From positions 1 to 48,953 of the IMG/VR virus record IMGVR_UViG_3300030119_000062: a stretch of 48,953 bases of DNA, one strand, 5' to 3'. Shown here piece by piece: positions 22,396 to 29,600 of the stretch. Each line of letters starts with the position of its first letter. Position 1 is the stretch's first letter. The notes beneath the pieces are model-generated. The model did no database searches. It was not told where the DNA came from and saw only the letters and a program-made list of their open reading frames with translations. The stretch comes from a virus. The position numbers and the translations under genes were made by a program.

Positions 22396-22757
22396 GTAGG
22401 TGGCAGGATAATCTTCCTGAAACAGATATTAAAATAAGTATAGATAATGAGCCGCCTGAAGCATGGGATAGAGCTTATAATGCAAGTAATCGGAAGGAGG
22501 AAAAAGTGACAAAGGTTTTTGATGGCTCAATAGTAGAGGATAAAATTAATCCTAGCCATTACAAGACAGATACCATTGAGTGTATAGATGCTATTGAAGC
22601 TATGCTAACTCCAGAAGAGTTTATTGGATTTTTGAGGGGAACAATTATGCAGTATGATTGGAGATACCCTAATAAAAATGGAATAGAAGACCTTAATAAA
22701 AGTCAGTGGTATAGGGACAAACTATTAGTTAAAGAAAAAAATAAAACCCCTACCTAA
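22392..22757 (+). CDS. DUF3310 protein (T7 gp1.7-like nucleotide kinase family)
   Basis: A 121-aa protein with the DUF3310 core at about 50-115: KINPSHYKTDTIECIDAIEA, then GFLRGTIMQYDWRYPNKNGIEDL. In T7, the member gp1.7 phosphorylates dGMP/dTMP. The first 38 codons are a variable lead-in; at codon 39 (22506) a GTG start follows AAGGAGG by 5 nt, so a shorter product of 83 aa containing the whole core may be made from inside. GGAGG also precedes the first ATG. A hairpin spans the stop. Confidence 0.85.
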   Translation: MSRWQDNLPETDIKISIDNEPPEAWDRAYNASNRKEEKVTKVFDGSIVEDKINPSHYKTDTIECIDAIEAMLTPEEFIGFLRGTIMQYDWRYPNKNGIEDLNKSQWYRDKLLVKEKNKTPT

Positions 22758-22807
22758 CTCGCATATCGTGTTAGAACTCTTAGTTAATAAAAGATAGGGG
22801 ATTTATT
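22740..22807 (+). other. Branched hairpin over the end of the DUF3310 gene
   Basis: Arms 22740-22752 and 22795-22807 pair over 13 positions with one mismatch. Inside, CTAAC/GTTAG and AACT/AGTT form two smaller hairpins, giving a multibranch fold. No T-run follows, so this looks more like a processing or termination-anti-termination element than a simple terminator; it leads directly into the structured segment that follows. Confidence 0.5.
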
Positions 22808-22829
22808 TAGGGCGCAAAGAGTAACAAAG

Positions 22830-22978
22830 CTGTTGCGGGATGTCTAGTTCGTACATGGCTAGATGATCTCCTTGGTCGGTGAGTGGCAGCATCGATGCAA
22901 AAGATAAGATGAAGTATGGCGCAACAGACCTTAATGTATGTAGGTTCATTAACCATCAATCTTATCAACTGCCACACC
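22830..22978 (+). ncRNA. Candidate pseudoknotted structured RNA
   Basis: Helices: GGT plus GTGGCAG (22878-22880, 22883-22889) with CTGCCAC plus ACC (22969-22978); GATAAGAT (22903-22910) with ATCTTATC (22959-22966); ATGG/CCAT (22916-22919 with 22953-22956); TTAATG/CATTAA (22931-22936 with 22947-22952). Bases CGCAACAG (22920-22927), inside these, match CTGTTGCG (22830-22837) outside them, making an 8-bp crossing helix. A small hairpin ATGT/ACAT lies between. It ends 11 nt before the AAAGGAG site of the 67-aa gene, so it may be its regulatory leader or a separate RNA. I recognise no known class. Confidence 0.6.
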
Positions 22979-23000
22979 TATTAACTTAAAGGAGAGATAT

Positions 23001-23204
23001 ATGTCATTTTTTAGTTGGCTTAAAAAATTATTTACCGAACCTGTCATTAAAGAAAAAGCAGAAGCTGTTGTTGAAGAAGTAAAGAACACTGTGTCTGAAG
23101 GCATTGACGAAATTAAAGATAAAAGAAAAAGAGCTAGAGATAATAAAGGTAGGTTTATTGCTGATGACCCTGATACCAAAAAGAATGAAGCCTATAAAGA
23201 TTAA
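23001..23204 (+). CDS. Small amphipathic protein (67 aa)
   Basis: A 67-aa charged helical protein. The start MSFFSWLKKLFTEP is an amphipathic, possibly membrane-touching helix, the middle is Glu/Lys/Val-rich (KAEAVVEEVKNTVSEGIDEI) and the end has RARDNKGRFIADDP followed by NEAYKD. AAAGGAG stands before the ATG, just after the pseudoknotted element. I recall the 'NKGRF.ADDP' ending in other short phage proteins of unknown role. Stop and next ATG overlap (TAATG). Confidence 0.65.
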   Translation: MSFFSWLKKLFTEPVIKEKAEAVVEEVKNTVSEGIDEIKDKRKRARDNKGRFIADDPDTKKNEAYKD

Positions 23205-23263
23205 TGGAACTTATCTTCTGTATTGGTTTTTTAAGTGGATACCTATTAGCTAAACTAACTTAA
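23204..23263 (+). CDS. Possible 19-aa membrane micropeptide
   Basis: A 20-codon frame coupled through TAATG to the 67-aa gene encodes a short, very hydrophobic peptide, MELIFCIGFLSGYLLAKLT, one membrane helix long. It ends at the last bases of the plus arm, overlapping the stop of the opposite-strand gene by 4 nt. No ribosome site of its own is needed if it is coupled. It could be a micro-membrane protein, or a chance frame. Confidence 0.35.
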   Translation: MELIFCIGFLSGYLLAKLT

Positions 23264-23442
23264 TAAAGCTTATTATCTTGTAGTAATAAATCATTCCATC
23301 TAGATATACAAGTAGCTTCAACATCAAAGTTAGTTTGAATATGGGTTTTTAATTTTTGACACTCATCTATTTGATAATCACCTGTAAAGGTTTCAAATAC
23401 ATACCAAGTGTTTAGGGATATTAGATAGAGAACAGTAGTCAT
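23260..23442 (-). CDS. Small exported/membrane protein at the end of the minus arm (60 aa)
   Basis: The start at 23442 is chosen because GAGGGG lies 5-8 nt before it, while a longer frame has none. The first 20 residues (MTTVLYLISLNTWYVFETF) are hydrophobic, a signal or membrane anchor; the rest is short and polar with two Cys (DECQKLKTHIQ, ATCISRW) that could form a disulfide bridge. It is the last gene of the minus arm and overlaps the micropeptide tail to tail. No family recognised. Confidence 0.6.
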   Translation of the reverse strand: MTTVLYLISLNTWYVFETFTGDYQIDECQKLKTHIQTNFDVEATCISRWNDLLLQDNKLY

Positions 23443-23597
23443 TAAATCCCCTCTTTGTGACCACATCTGAGGGGAAAGATGTTCCTTGAAAACTTTAAGG
23501 TGTCAAAAGTTTTTGGTCTTATCATCATGAAAAAAACTTAGAGTTTACGCAGAATCCACTAAGTTATAAGCATATAACCACATTAGCTATAATATGT

Positions 23598-23909
23598 CTA
23601 CCATTTTACTTTATGCGCCCAATATCTAGCTGAAAGTTTAGAAGGTTTGGCATCTTGAGCATTATGCCTAGCATAGTAAGACTTTCTCCTGGCTTTATCT
23701 TTTGCTGTTTTAGGATTCTTACCTGCTCCTCTAACTCCCTGCTGACCAAAACGTATGGTCTTTACCTTATCTCCTACCTTAGCAACAACTACATGGCTTT
23801 TAGTTTTATGGTTAGGAGTTCTTTTAGGTTTGTTATAGCCGCTTACTCCTGCCCTAACTAATCTAGGATCACGTTTAGACTTACCACCTTTTTTATATTC
23901 TTCTCTCAT
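23598..23909 (-). CDS. Small basic protein, YWAHKVKW C-terminus (103 aa)
   Basis: A 103-aa Lys/Arg/Gly-rich protein: GGKSKRDPRLVRAGVSGYNKPKRTP, a beta-like middle (SHVVVAKVGDKVKTIRFGQQG) and an end KARRKSYYARHNAQDAKPSKLSARYWAHKVKW. I recall the 'RRKSFKARH…A.YWA.KVKW' ending from many marine phages and algal viruses; function unknown. Charge suggests nucleic-acid binding. It overlaps the upstream basic gene by 4 nt, and together with two other similar genes forms a basic-protein cluster after the lysis genes. Confidence 0.75.
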   Translation of the reverse strand: MREEYKKGGKSKRDPRLVRAGVSGYNKPKRTPNHKTKSHVVVAKVGDKVKTIRFGQQGVRGAGKNPKTAKDKARRKSYYARHNAQDAKPSKLSARYWAHKVKW

Positions 23910-24154
23910 CCTTTCTTCCTATAGGATCTAGTCTTTTTAGCAATACGTTTAGGCTGCTTAGAATGTTGTTTACCTTTTTTGGTATCCTCTCTTTTCTTTC
24001 TAGTAGTAGCTGCATATTCTTTATCGCTAAGTGCTTTGATGGCTTTCTCAGGTAAATATCTTTCTCCTGTTTTAGCACTAGGTTTACCAGACTTAGTACG
24101 CCATTTTTGTTTAGTCCAGTTCTTTAGAGATCGTTGAGATTTTTTAAGAGGCAT
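23906..24154 (-). CDS. Small basic protein, MPLKKSQRSLKNWT family (82 aa)
   Basis: An 82-aa protein with PLKKSQRSLKNWTKQKWRTK, then GERYLPEKAIKALSDKEYAATTRKKR and a poly-basic tail. I recall near-identical short proteins in many marine phages, without known function. It overlaps both neighbours by 4-11 nt, so the cluster is translated as one. Nuclear-type basic charge suggests binding to DNA or RNA. Confidence 0.75.
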   Translation of the reverse strand: MPLKKSQRSLKNWTKQKWRTKSGKPSAKTGERYLPEKAIKALSDKEYAATTRKKREDTKKGKQHSKQPKRIAKKTRSYRKKG

Positions 24155-24428
24155 TTTTACGCTTCCTTCTTAGGGCTTCTTTACCACGTTTAGCTATGGC
24201 TGCTTGTTGTTTTTTACCAGCTACCTTAGCTCTTTGTTCTAGCACAGTAAGTATTTGTATTTTTCTAGCAAAAGGTTTTTTTATATTTTTAACTTTACGA
24301 ACTGTATCTCTAGCATCTTGAACAGTAGCATATTTAATCCTAACTGTATCTTTAGGATTCTCATCAGTGTAAAGCCTACGTCCTGATCCTTTAGGTTTCT
24401 TGCCTGTACCTTTCTTTGGATCAGCCAT
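24144..24428 (-). CDS. Small basic protein (94 aa)
   Basis: A 94-aa Lys/Arg/Gly-rich protein starting MADPKKGTGKKPKGSGRRLY, a short central part (DTVRIKYATVQDARDTVRKV) and a long helix of Arg/Lys/Ala (KKQQAAIAKRGKEALRRKRK). It resembles nucleoid-type or histone-like tails by composition. No motif. Part of the same overlapping cluster of basic genes. Confidence 0.7.
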   Translation of the reverse strand: MADPKKGTGKKPKGSGRRLYTDENPKDTVRIKYATVQDARDTVRKVKNIKKPFARKIQILTVLEQRAKVAGKKQQAAIAKRGKEALRRKRKNAS

Positions 24429-24430
24429 TA

Positions 24431-24634
24431 TTATTTATAACCTCCACCTTTCTTTTTATATTCAGAGGCCAATAACTGCGCTTTTCTCGCACTCCATTGT
24501 CCAGGCTTGCCTCCTTTTGAACCTGCTTTAATTCTATTAAATAGGTTCTTACGCATAGTAGGTTTGGTGTAATTACCTGCCTCGTTAACTCTACTCTTCT
24601 TTTTCTTTGTTGATGACTTCTTCTTTGCTGGCAT
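24431..24634 (-). CDS. DUF5872-like basic protein (67 aa)
   Basis: The ATG at 24634 is taken because GAGGA lies 5 nt before it, inside the overlapping o-spanin end. After a Lys/Ser-rich start (MPAKKKSSTKKKK), the segment GGKPGQWSARKAQLLASEYKKKGGGYK has the form I associate with DUF5872-type short proteins of phages and large algal viruses, whose function is unknown. Overlap with the spanin gene places it in the lysis operon transcript. Confidence 0.7.
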   Translation of the reverse strand: MPAKKKSSTKKKKSRVNEAGNYTKPTMRKNLFNRIKAGSKGGKPGQWSARKAQLLASEYKKKGGGYK

Positions 24635-25004
24635 CTTGTTCCTCATCTAGTTCTTTATAGTAAGTGATTATAGAAAGTACCTGACGAATGTATCTTTTAA
24701 TCTCTGCCATATTAATAGATAGATTCTCATACCCTGTAGGGCTTACACCATAGTATACATTAGTAGGTGCATTGCCTTCTTTCAAGTCTGTAAGGTACTC
24801 ATCCATAATAGCAGGAGTTAAAACTCTCCATTCTACAGGTCTGGTATTAATTCTATTGGGAAGAGGAGGATGATATACAGCAGCAGGTTTAGTAATAGTA
24901 ACTACTTCTACTGCCTTTACTTCAGGTGTATAAGGCTTGTTACCTATTAAGCTGCAACCGCTACTGGCTACTACTAACAGGAGTGGTAAGAGTTTCAAAG
25001 TCAT
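24591..25004 (-). CDS. Outer-membrane spanin / lipoprotein (Rz1-like)
   Basis: A 137-aa lipoprotein: MTLKLLPLLLVVASSGCSL is a signal peptide with lipobox VASSGC, so Cys17 is lipidated and anchored in the outer membrane. Near the mature start is a Pro-containing part (KPAAVYHPPLPNRINTRP) followed by a helical and acidic tail. It starts inside the i-spanin gene (44-nt overlap, different frame), the normal arrangement of Rz/Rz1. It would bridge the envelope and fuse membranes at the last step of lysis. Length is greater than most o-spanins. Confidence 0.72.
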   Translation of the reverse strand: MTLKLLPLLLVVASSGCSLIGNKPYTPEVKAVEVVTITKPAAVYHPPLPNRINTRPVEWRVLTPAIMDEYLTDLKEGNAPTNVYYGVSPTGYENLSINMAEIKRYIRQVLSIITYYKELDEEQDASKEEVINKEKEE

Positions 25005-25368
25005 TCAAGACCCCTTTAGTTCCTTTGTTAATAATATTTTCTATAAGCTTAGGCTTTCTTAAACTAAGCATATTCATATTGTGTTTATCAAATTTACTTT
25101 TAAGGTTATTAACTTCTTCAAGAGATTTTCTATTTTGTTCTTGTAGTAAATTAATCTTTTGGAATGTAATCTTTTTATCTTCTTCAGCCTGTAATATTTG
25201 TTCATTAAGACCTTTAATACTGTTCTCTAATAATAATTGATTATCTGCACATTGCCTTAATTGTAAGGCCATTTGTTCTTTTTCTGCTTCAGTTTTATCG
25301 TAGTAAAGTTTGAATGATCCTGCTAAAACTACTAATGCTACACCAAGTCCTGCAGTAATTTTCCCCAT
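24961..25368 (-). CDS. Inner-membrane spanin (Rz-like)
   Basis: A 135-aa protein with start at 25368, where AGGAG lies 7 nt upstream; upstream in-frame codons overlap another gene. The N-terminal KITAGLGVALVVLAGSFKLYY is one membrane helix, followed by a long periplasmic coiled coil (EKEQMALQLRQCADNQLLLE onward) ending in a polar tail. This is the topology of an i-spanin, which reaches across the periplasm to the lipoprotein encoded in the overlapping frame. Lysozyme upstream supports it. Confidence 0.72.
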   Translation of the reverse strand: MGKITAGLGVALVVLAGSFKLYYDKTEAEKEQMALQLRQCADNQLLLENSIKGLNEQILQAEEDKKITFQKINLLQEQNRKSLEEVNNLKSKFDKHNMNMLSLRKPKLIENIINKGTKGVLNDFETLTTPVSSSQ

Positions 25369-25378
25369 AGAACCACTC

Positions 25379-25588
25379 CTACTTGTAGATGAATTGCTTG
25401 TTAGAAACCCTTTTAGGAACACAATAGGCTGTAATATTTTCTTGACGGTAGTAAGGTCTATCATTAGGACTCCATTTACCTTGCTCTATTGCACTTGCAA
25501 ATACATTGCATCTGTATACATCTCTAAATAACATTCCATTATCTGATACAACCTCTCCGTCTACAACTACTACTAATAAAAATGCCAT
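25379..25588 (-). CDS. Small exported protein in the lysis cassette (69 aa)
   Basis: Starting at 25588 the ATG overlaps the preceding stop as TAATG; an alternative ATG at 25594 adds two residues. MAFLLVVVVDGEVVSDNGML is a short hydrophobic signal-like start, followed by a polar part with two Cys (YRCNVFASAIEQG, AYCVPKRVS). The arrangement resembles the 60-aa exported protein at the end of the arm. Might be a small periplasmic factor or a pinholin-like peptide; no family recognised. Confidence 0.6.
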   Translation of the reverse strand: MAFLLVVVVDGEVVSDNGMLFRDVYRCNVFASAIEQGKWSPNDRPYYRQENITAYCVPKRVSNKQFIYK

Positions 25589-26139
25589 TAGCATTTATAT
25601 CTACCACATTTTCTCATGTTACGTTGACGTTCTTTAGCTTGTTCTAATCTTTGTTTAGCTGAATCAATCCTTCGTTCCATAACAGCTTCATAAATGTACC
25701 AACTTGCCCACCCTACAAAAAATATAGAAAAAACAATAAAGAGAACAGCAAGACGATCCTTCATTTTTTGTTGCCTTTCTTTACGTTTTTTCTGTATATT
25801 TTTTAGATATTGCTGATGATCCCTTTCTGATTGTTTACGAATACGCTCTGCATCTTTCCAAACATCTGACATTCCCATCATCATTAGATGGTCTTTAATT
25901 TTATTCTCTACAGCTTTGATTTCCCTACGTTTTATGGAGAGATCCATTGCTTCTTTAGGGGTCAGAGGACGTTTAAGTTTCTTTTTTCTTTCCCAATCAT
26001 CTAGCCTTTGAGCAGTATTACTGAATTTTCCTAAGAGTGCAGCAGCATCTTGAGCATTAGCCTTGCCCTCTTTAAAGGTGGATATAGTTTGGTTGATTGC
26101 ACTGATTGCGCTAGTGATTGCAGCTAATTCTGCAAACAT
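25588..26139 (-). CDS. Membrane protein of the lysis cassette (183 aa)
   Basis: A 183-aa protein with a helical, charged first part (FAELAAITSAISAINQTIST, then KREIKAVENKIKDHLMMMGM and WKDAERIRKQSE), one membrane helix near 127-147 (LAVLFIVFSIFFVGWASWYI), and a basic coiled tail ending in CGRYKC. The 'IK…E..LK.…..G…..W' middle recalls a widespread marine-phage family of unknown role. Its place right after the lysozyme suggests holin or holin regulator. Single long helix argues against a typical class I holin. Confidence 0.65.
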   Translation of the reverse strand: MFAELAAITSAISAINQTISTFKEGKANAQDAAALLGKFSNTAQRLDDWERKKKLKRPLTPKEAMDLSIKRREIKAVENKIKDHLMMMGMSDVWKDAERIRKQSERDHQQYLKNIQKKRKERQQKMKDRLAVLFIVFSIFFVGWASWYIYEAVMERRIDSAKQRLEQAKERQRNMRKCGRYKC

Positions 26140-26144
26140 TTACA

Positions 26145-26600
26145 TTATAGAGCTTCTAATCTTAGACAAAGACGTTCAGCCCTATCTCCTACTTGTGAGT
26201 GCCACTTGCTATCTCTAGCTTCGGCCCCTGCTAAAGACCAGTTGTGATCTTGTAAAGCAGCTATGTGTTTTAAGAACTTACTATATCTAGGCCTACCCAG
26301 GTTAAACATCATATTTACACAGACTTCCTGTACTTCATCAGGAAAAGATTCCCAAGTATCTTGACTAAATAATACTTCACATTCACTAATTGCAATAGCA
26401 AGATCATCTTTAAAGACTTCCCATACTCTATCTTCACTTACAGGAGTACCTATAGGCATATTACATTCGGGATCTGATTCTAGTATCTTATGCCCTACAC
26501 CAAATGTAGGCACACCTTCTGAACAAAAATAAGATTCATATTTAATGCCTTCATCTACCTTTAGTTGTTCAAATATATTTTCTTTAGAGGCTTCTTTCAT
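26145..26600 (-). CDS. Endolysin, GH24 lysozyme (T4-type)
   Basis: A 151-aa muramidase that cleaves the peptidoglycan backbone. The signature NIFEQLKVDEGIKYESYFCS then GVPTFGVGH gives E17, C26 and T32, the GH24 triad spacing E-8aa-(D/C)-5aa-T; the second position is Cys rather than Asp, as known in some active members. No signal peptide, so release needs a holin. The rest follows the family (VCVNMMFNLGRPRYSKF, W…WHSQVGDRAERL). It overlaps the 1496-aa gene by ATGA. Confidence 0.93.
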   Translation of the reverse strand: MKEASKENIFEQLKVDEGIKYESYFCSEGVPTFGVGHKILESDPECNMPIGTPVSEDRVWEVFKDDLAIAISECEVLFSQDTWESFPDEVQEVCVNMMFNLGRPRYSKFLKHIAALQDHNWSLAGAEARDSKWHSQVGDRAERLCLRLEAL

Positions 26601-29600
26601 ACTTCCTTTTCTCCATAAGCAATCGCATATTGCTCTGGTTCAAATAGAATAAAAGACTCTTCTTTTTCTGACATAACCCCTTTTTTAGTTCTATCTTTAG
26701 CAAGTGTTTCTACTTGGTTCCTATATTTAATAGAATCAAATCCAAGCTGCTTTAACATCTTAACAAATTCTAAATTTAAGTTAGCTTCATGTATTTCAAT
26801 ATTAAATGTTTTTCCTATTTTTGAGCGATTAGCCTTAACTGCTTTTTCAAAGTATCTATAAAATTGATCAATCTTTTCATTAAATCCATTTAATCCGTTA
26901 ACTAAATCGCCTATTTTTATATTTGATTTATTATTAGATCCTACTTTACTCATAGCTTGTTGAGTAATAATTTCATAAGCTTCAGGATCTTTAAATACAT
27001 TTATTGCTGACCACTGAGGTCGCAGATCATCAAAAGTAGTCGCTATTTCTTGATCAAAAATTAAAGGACTTCTTATGTCTATATATCCTTTGGTCATAGA
27101 AACAGGTTCATCATAGCTTTCTACTACATACGCAAACCTTCCTCTTTTATCTTGTTTACCTGCAGCCAATGAATTAGGAGTAATGTAGTCATTTTTTCCA
27201 ATCATCTTTAGATACTTAGCTTTTTGTACTGCATCATGATTAATAATCTGTTGAGCCTGAATAGATGATCCAAAGTGAGGCCCAATTTCTAAAGGATTAG
27301 AAAATCTAAAATCAAAAGAAGTATTTAAACCAGTGCTGCTTCCTCTATAAATAGGACGTTTAACTAAAGAATACTTAGTATGTTCTTCTTTAGACATTGT
27401 TTTTACTTTTCCTGGCCCTACCATAGGAACTTTCTTTAATATTTTTTCTAAAGCTAATTTCTCTGTTGGACTAAATTCTGTTTCAAGAACTTCTCTTAAT
27501 CGTTGAGGTGTTTTCTTTCTTAATACTTCTTCAACTACTCTAGGAATACCTACAGGAGATTGTGCTAATCTAGTAAGTTCTTTTTCTGATTCGGCTGCAA
27601 CTAAATTTTTATAGTTAGGATAAGCTTCTGATCTTGATTCTAAAAGATTTTTTAAAGGACTTTGAACTACACCTCTTATTACATTCCCTACTCTTGCTGC
27701 TCCTCCTACTACAAAACCTAATCTCCTTAAAGGATCTTCAGGATTATTTCTATCTTCTATATCCATATTAAAAGAACCTGCGGTTACATCATAAGGTTCT
27801 CCTGTATAAGGATTAATTCGTTCTTGAGGCTCTTCAATTACATTAGCTACATTTTTTACAATAGGCCCAACTGATCCTCCTTCGGCATAGCTAGGTCTTA
27901 ATGGTTCTGCTTTGTCTTCAGCTCCCATAAGTTCTAGTGCTTTTTGTTTATAAAGCTTATTAGCATCAGATAATGCTTCTGTATAGTCTGCTTTTAGTTC
28001 GGGGGATAGTGTACCTAATGCACCATAGCCAGGAATCTTTTCACCCATTAGTCGTACAAGATTACCTGTACGCATTAATTTAAAAATATCGTTTCCTACT
28101 GGCCCTAGAACAGAAGCGTAACCAGCTACAGGATCTTGATAAACTTTAGCTGCTTCACTACCTCTCTGCATCATATCAAAGACAATACCATTGCCTCCCC
28201 ATCTTTGAACTGCATCAAAGTATATCTCTTCTGTAGACTTATACTTTTCAGACTCTCCTCTAGTTCTAGCCCAATTAGTCCATCTAGCCATTTCGGTCAT
28301 TATTAGCCCTGCAGCTAATACTTTAGGAGCATTTTGAGTAGGATTTCTAATCATATCTTTAGCTGCATTTTTTAAAACAGTATTAGTAAATGCAACTGGA
28401 TAGCCTAGAAACTGAGTAAGTATGGCTGTTCTAGGGGCAGCTTGAAGAAAAGGTTTTAATCCTGATTCATTAGTAGGATTTAATATAACCTCATTAGTGT
28501 ATCTAGCAGCCCCTCTTTTTATATTCTTATAGAAAGAATCATCTATAGATTCTCCTGAATCTACCCACTTTAATCCTTCATCAATATCAACATTTAGTTC
28601 TTTTAATTGTTCTTTCATATTGCGAATACGATTAGAGTCAGAAAGCCCTTTTACTTTATTAATCTCTTTTAGATTATTAGTAATTAAATCTTTACCTGAC
28701 TTATAAGAAGCAAGTTGAACAAACTTAGTCCATTGATCTAGAAATGTAGCTCTAAAGAACACATTATTTGCTTTAGAAAGTTTTTGGTTTCTTATACCAG
28801 ATCCAGAAAGCCTTTCTACTGTATCCATTAGGATAGGATCAAGCACCATTCCAAACTCTTGTAGCTCTCTCCATGCTTCTCTTTCTGTTAATCCACTTCG
28901 CTTACCAGTTAATTGTTTTAGATTATCTACTGTTTGATCTTGTATAGTCTTTCTAGATTCACTTAATGCACTACCTAATGCTTTAATAGATGAAGTAGGG
29001 CCAGCTTTAGCTACATTAATTAATATTTCAGTTAAACTAGATACAGTAGCTAACGGCAAGTAAGCCATTCTATTAAGAGTGCTATAAGTATCTATTAGTC
29101 CTTGAGCTGATCCAAAACTATCAAGCCCTTCACCAGTAGCGTGCCTATATACATTTAATATTGATTGCCTATCTCTTTTAGTTAAGGTTTTACCTGCTTT
29201 AGCCATTTGCTTTGCAATACCTTCAACATAAAAATTAACGAACTCATCTGCATTAGAAACACCAAATACTTCTCTTTTAGCAATTTGCTTAGATGTTTGA
29301 GATATATAATTAAGCATCACGCTATTTAAGTCAGATTCTAAAAACTCTTCAAAATCATTGTCTTTTAATTTAGTAAAAGCTCGTTTATAAAAGAAACTAG
29401 CTCCTCCTGATGCTCCTTCATCTAATTGGTTTGCTATATCTAACATACTATTAGTAATCTCTGTGGCTTCTACAGCATCTTTTGCTTCCCCAGAGTTTAT
29501 TAATTTACGCTCAAATGCTTCTCTATTATTTTTTATAGCTTCTCTTTTCCATAATCTAGGAAAATAATTAGCTTCATTTTTATTATTAATTACTCCTGAA

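Noticed and set aside
22838-22977. Hammerhead ribozyme or glutamine/downstream-peptide riboswitch
   Set aside because: No CTGATGA…GAAA core and no conserved CGTTCA/GGAAGTAGG elements.
22801-22980. tRNA or tmRNA in the structured segment
   Set aside because: A TTCATTAA loop was seen, but there is no acceptor stem of 7 bp at the right distance, no GTTCRA T-loop and no anticodon arm.
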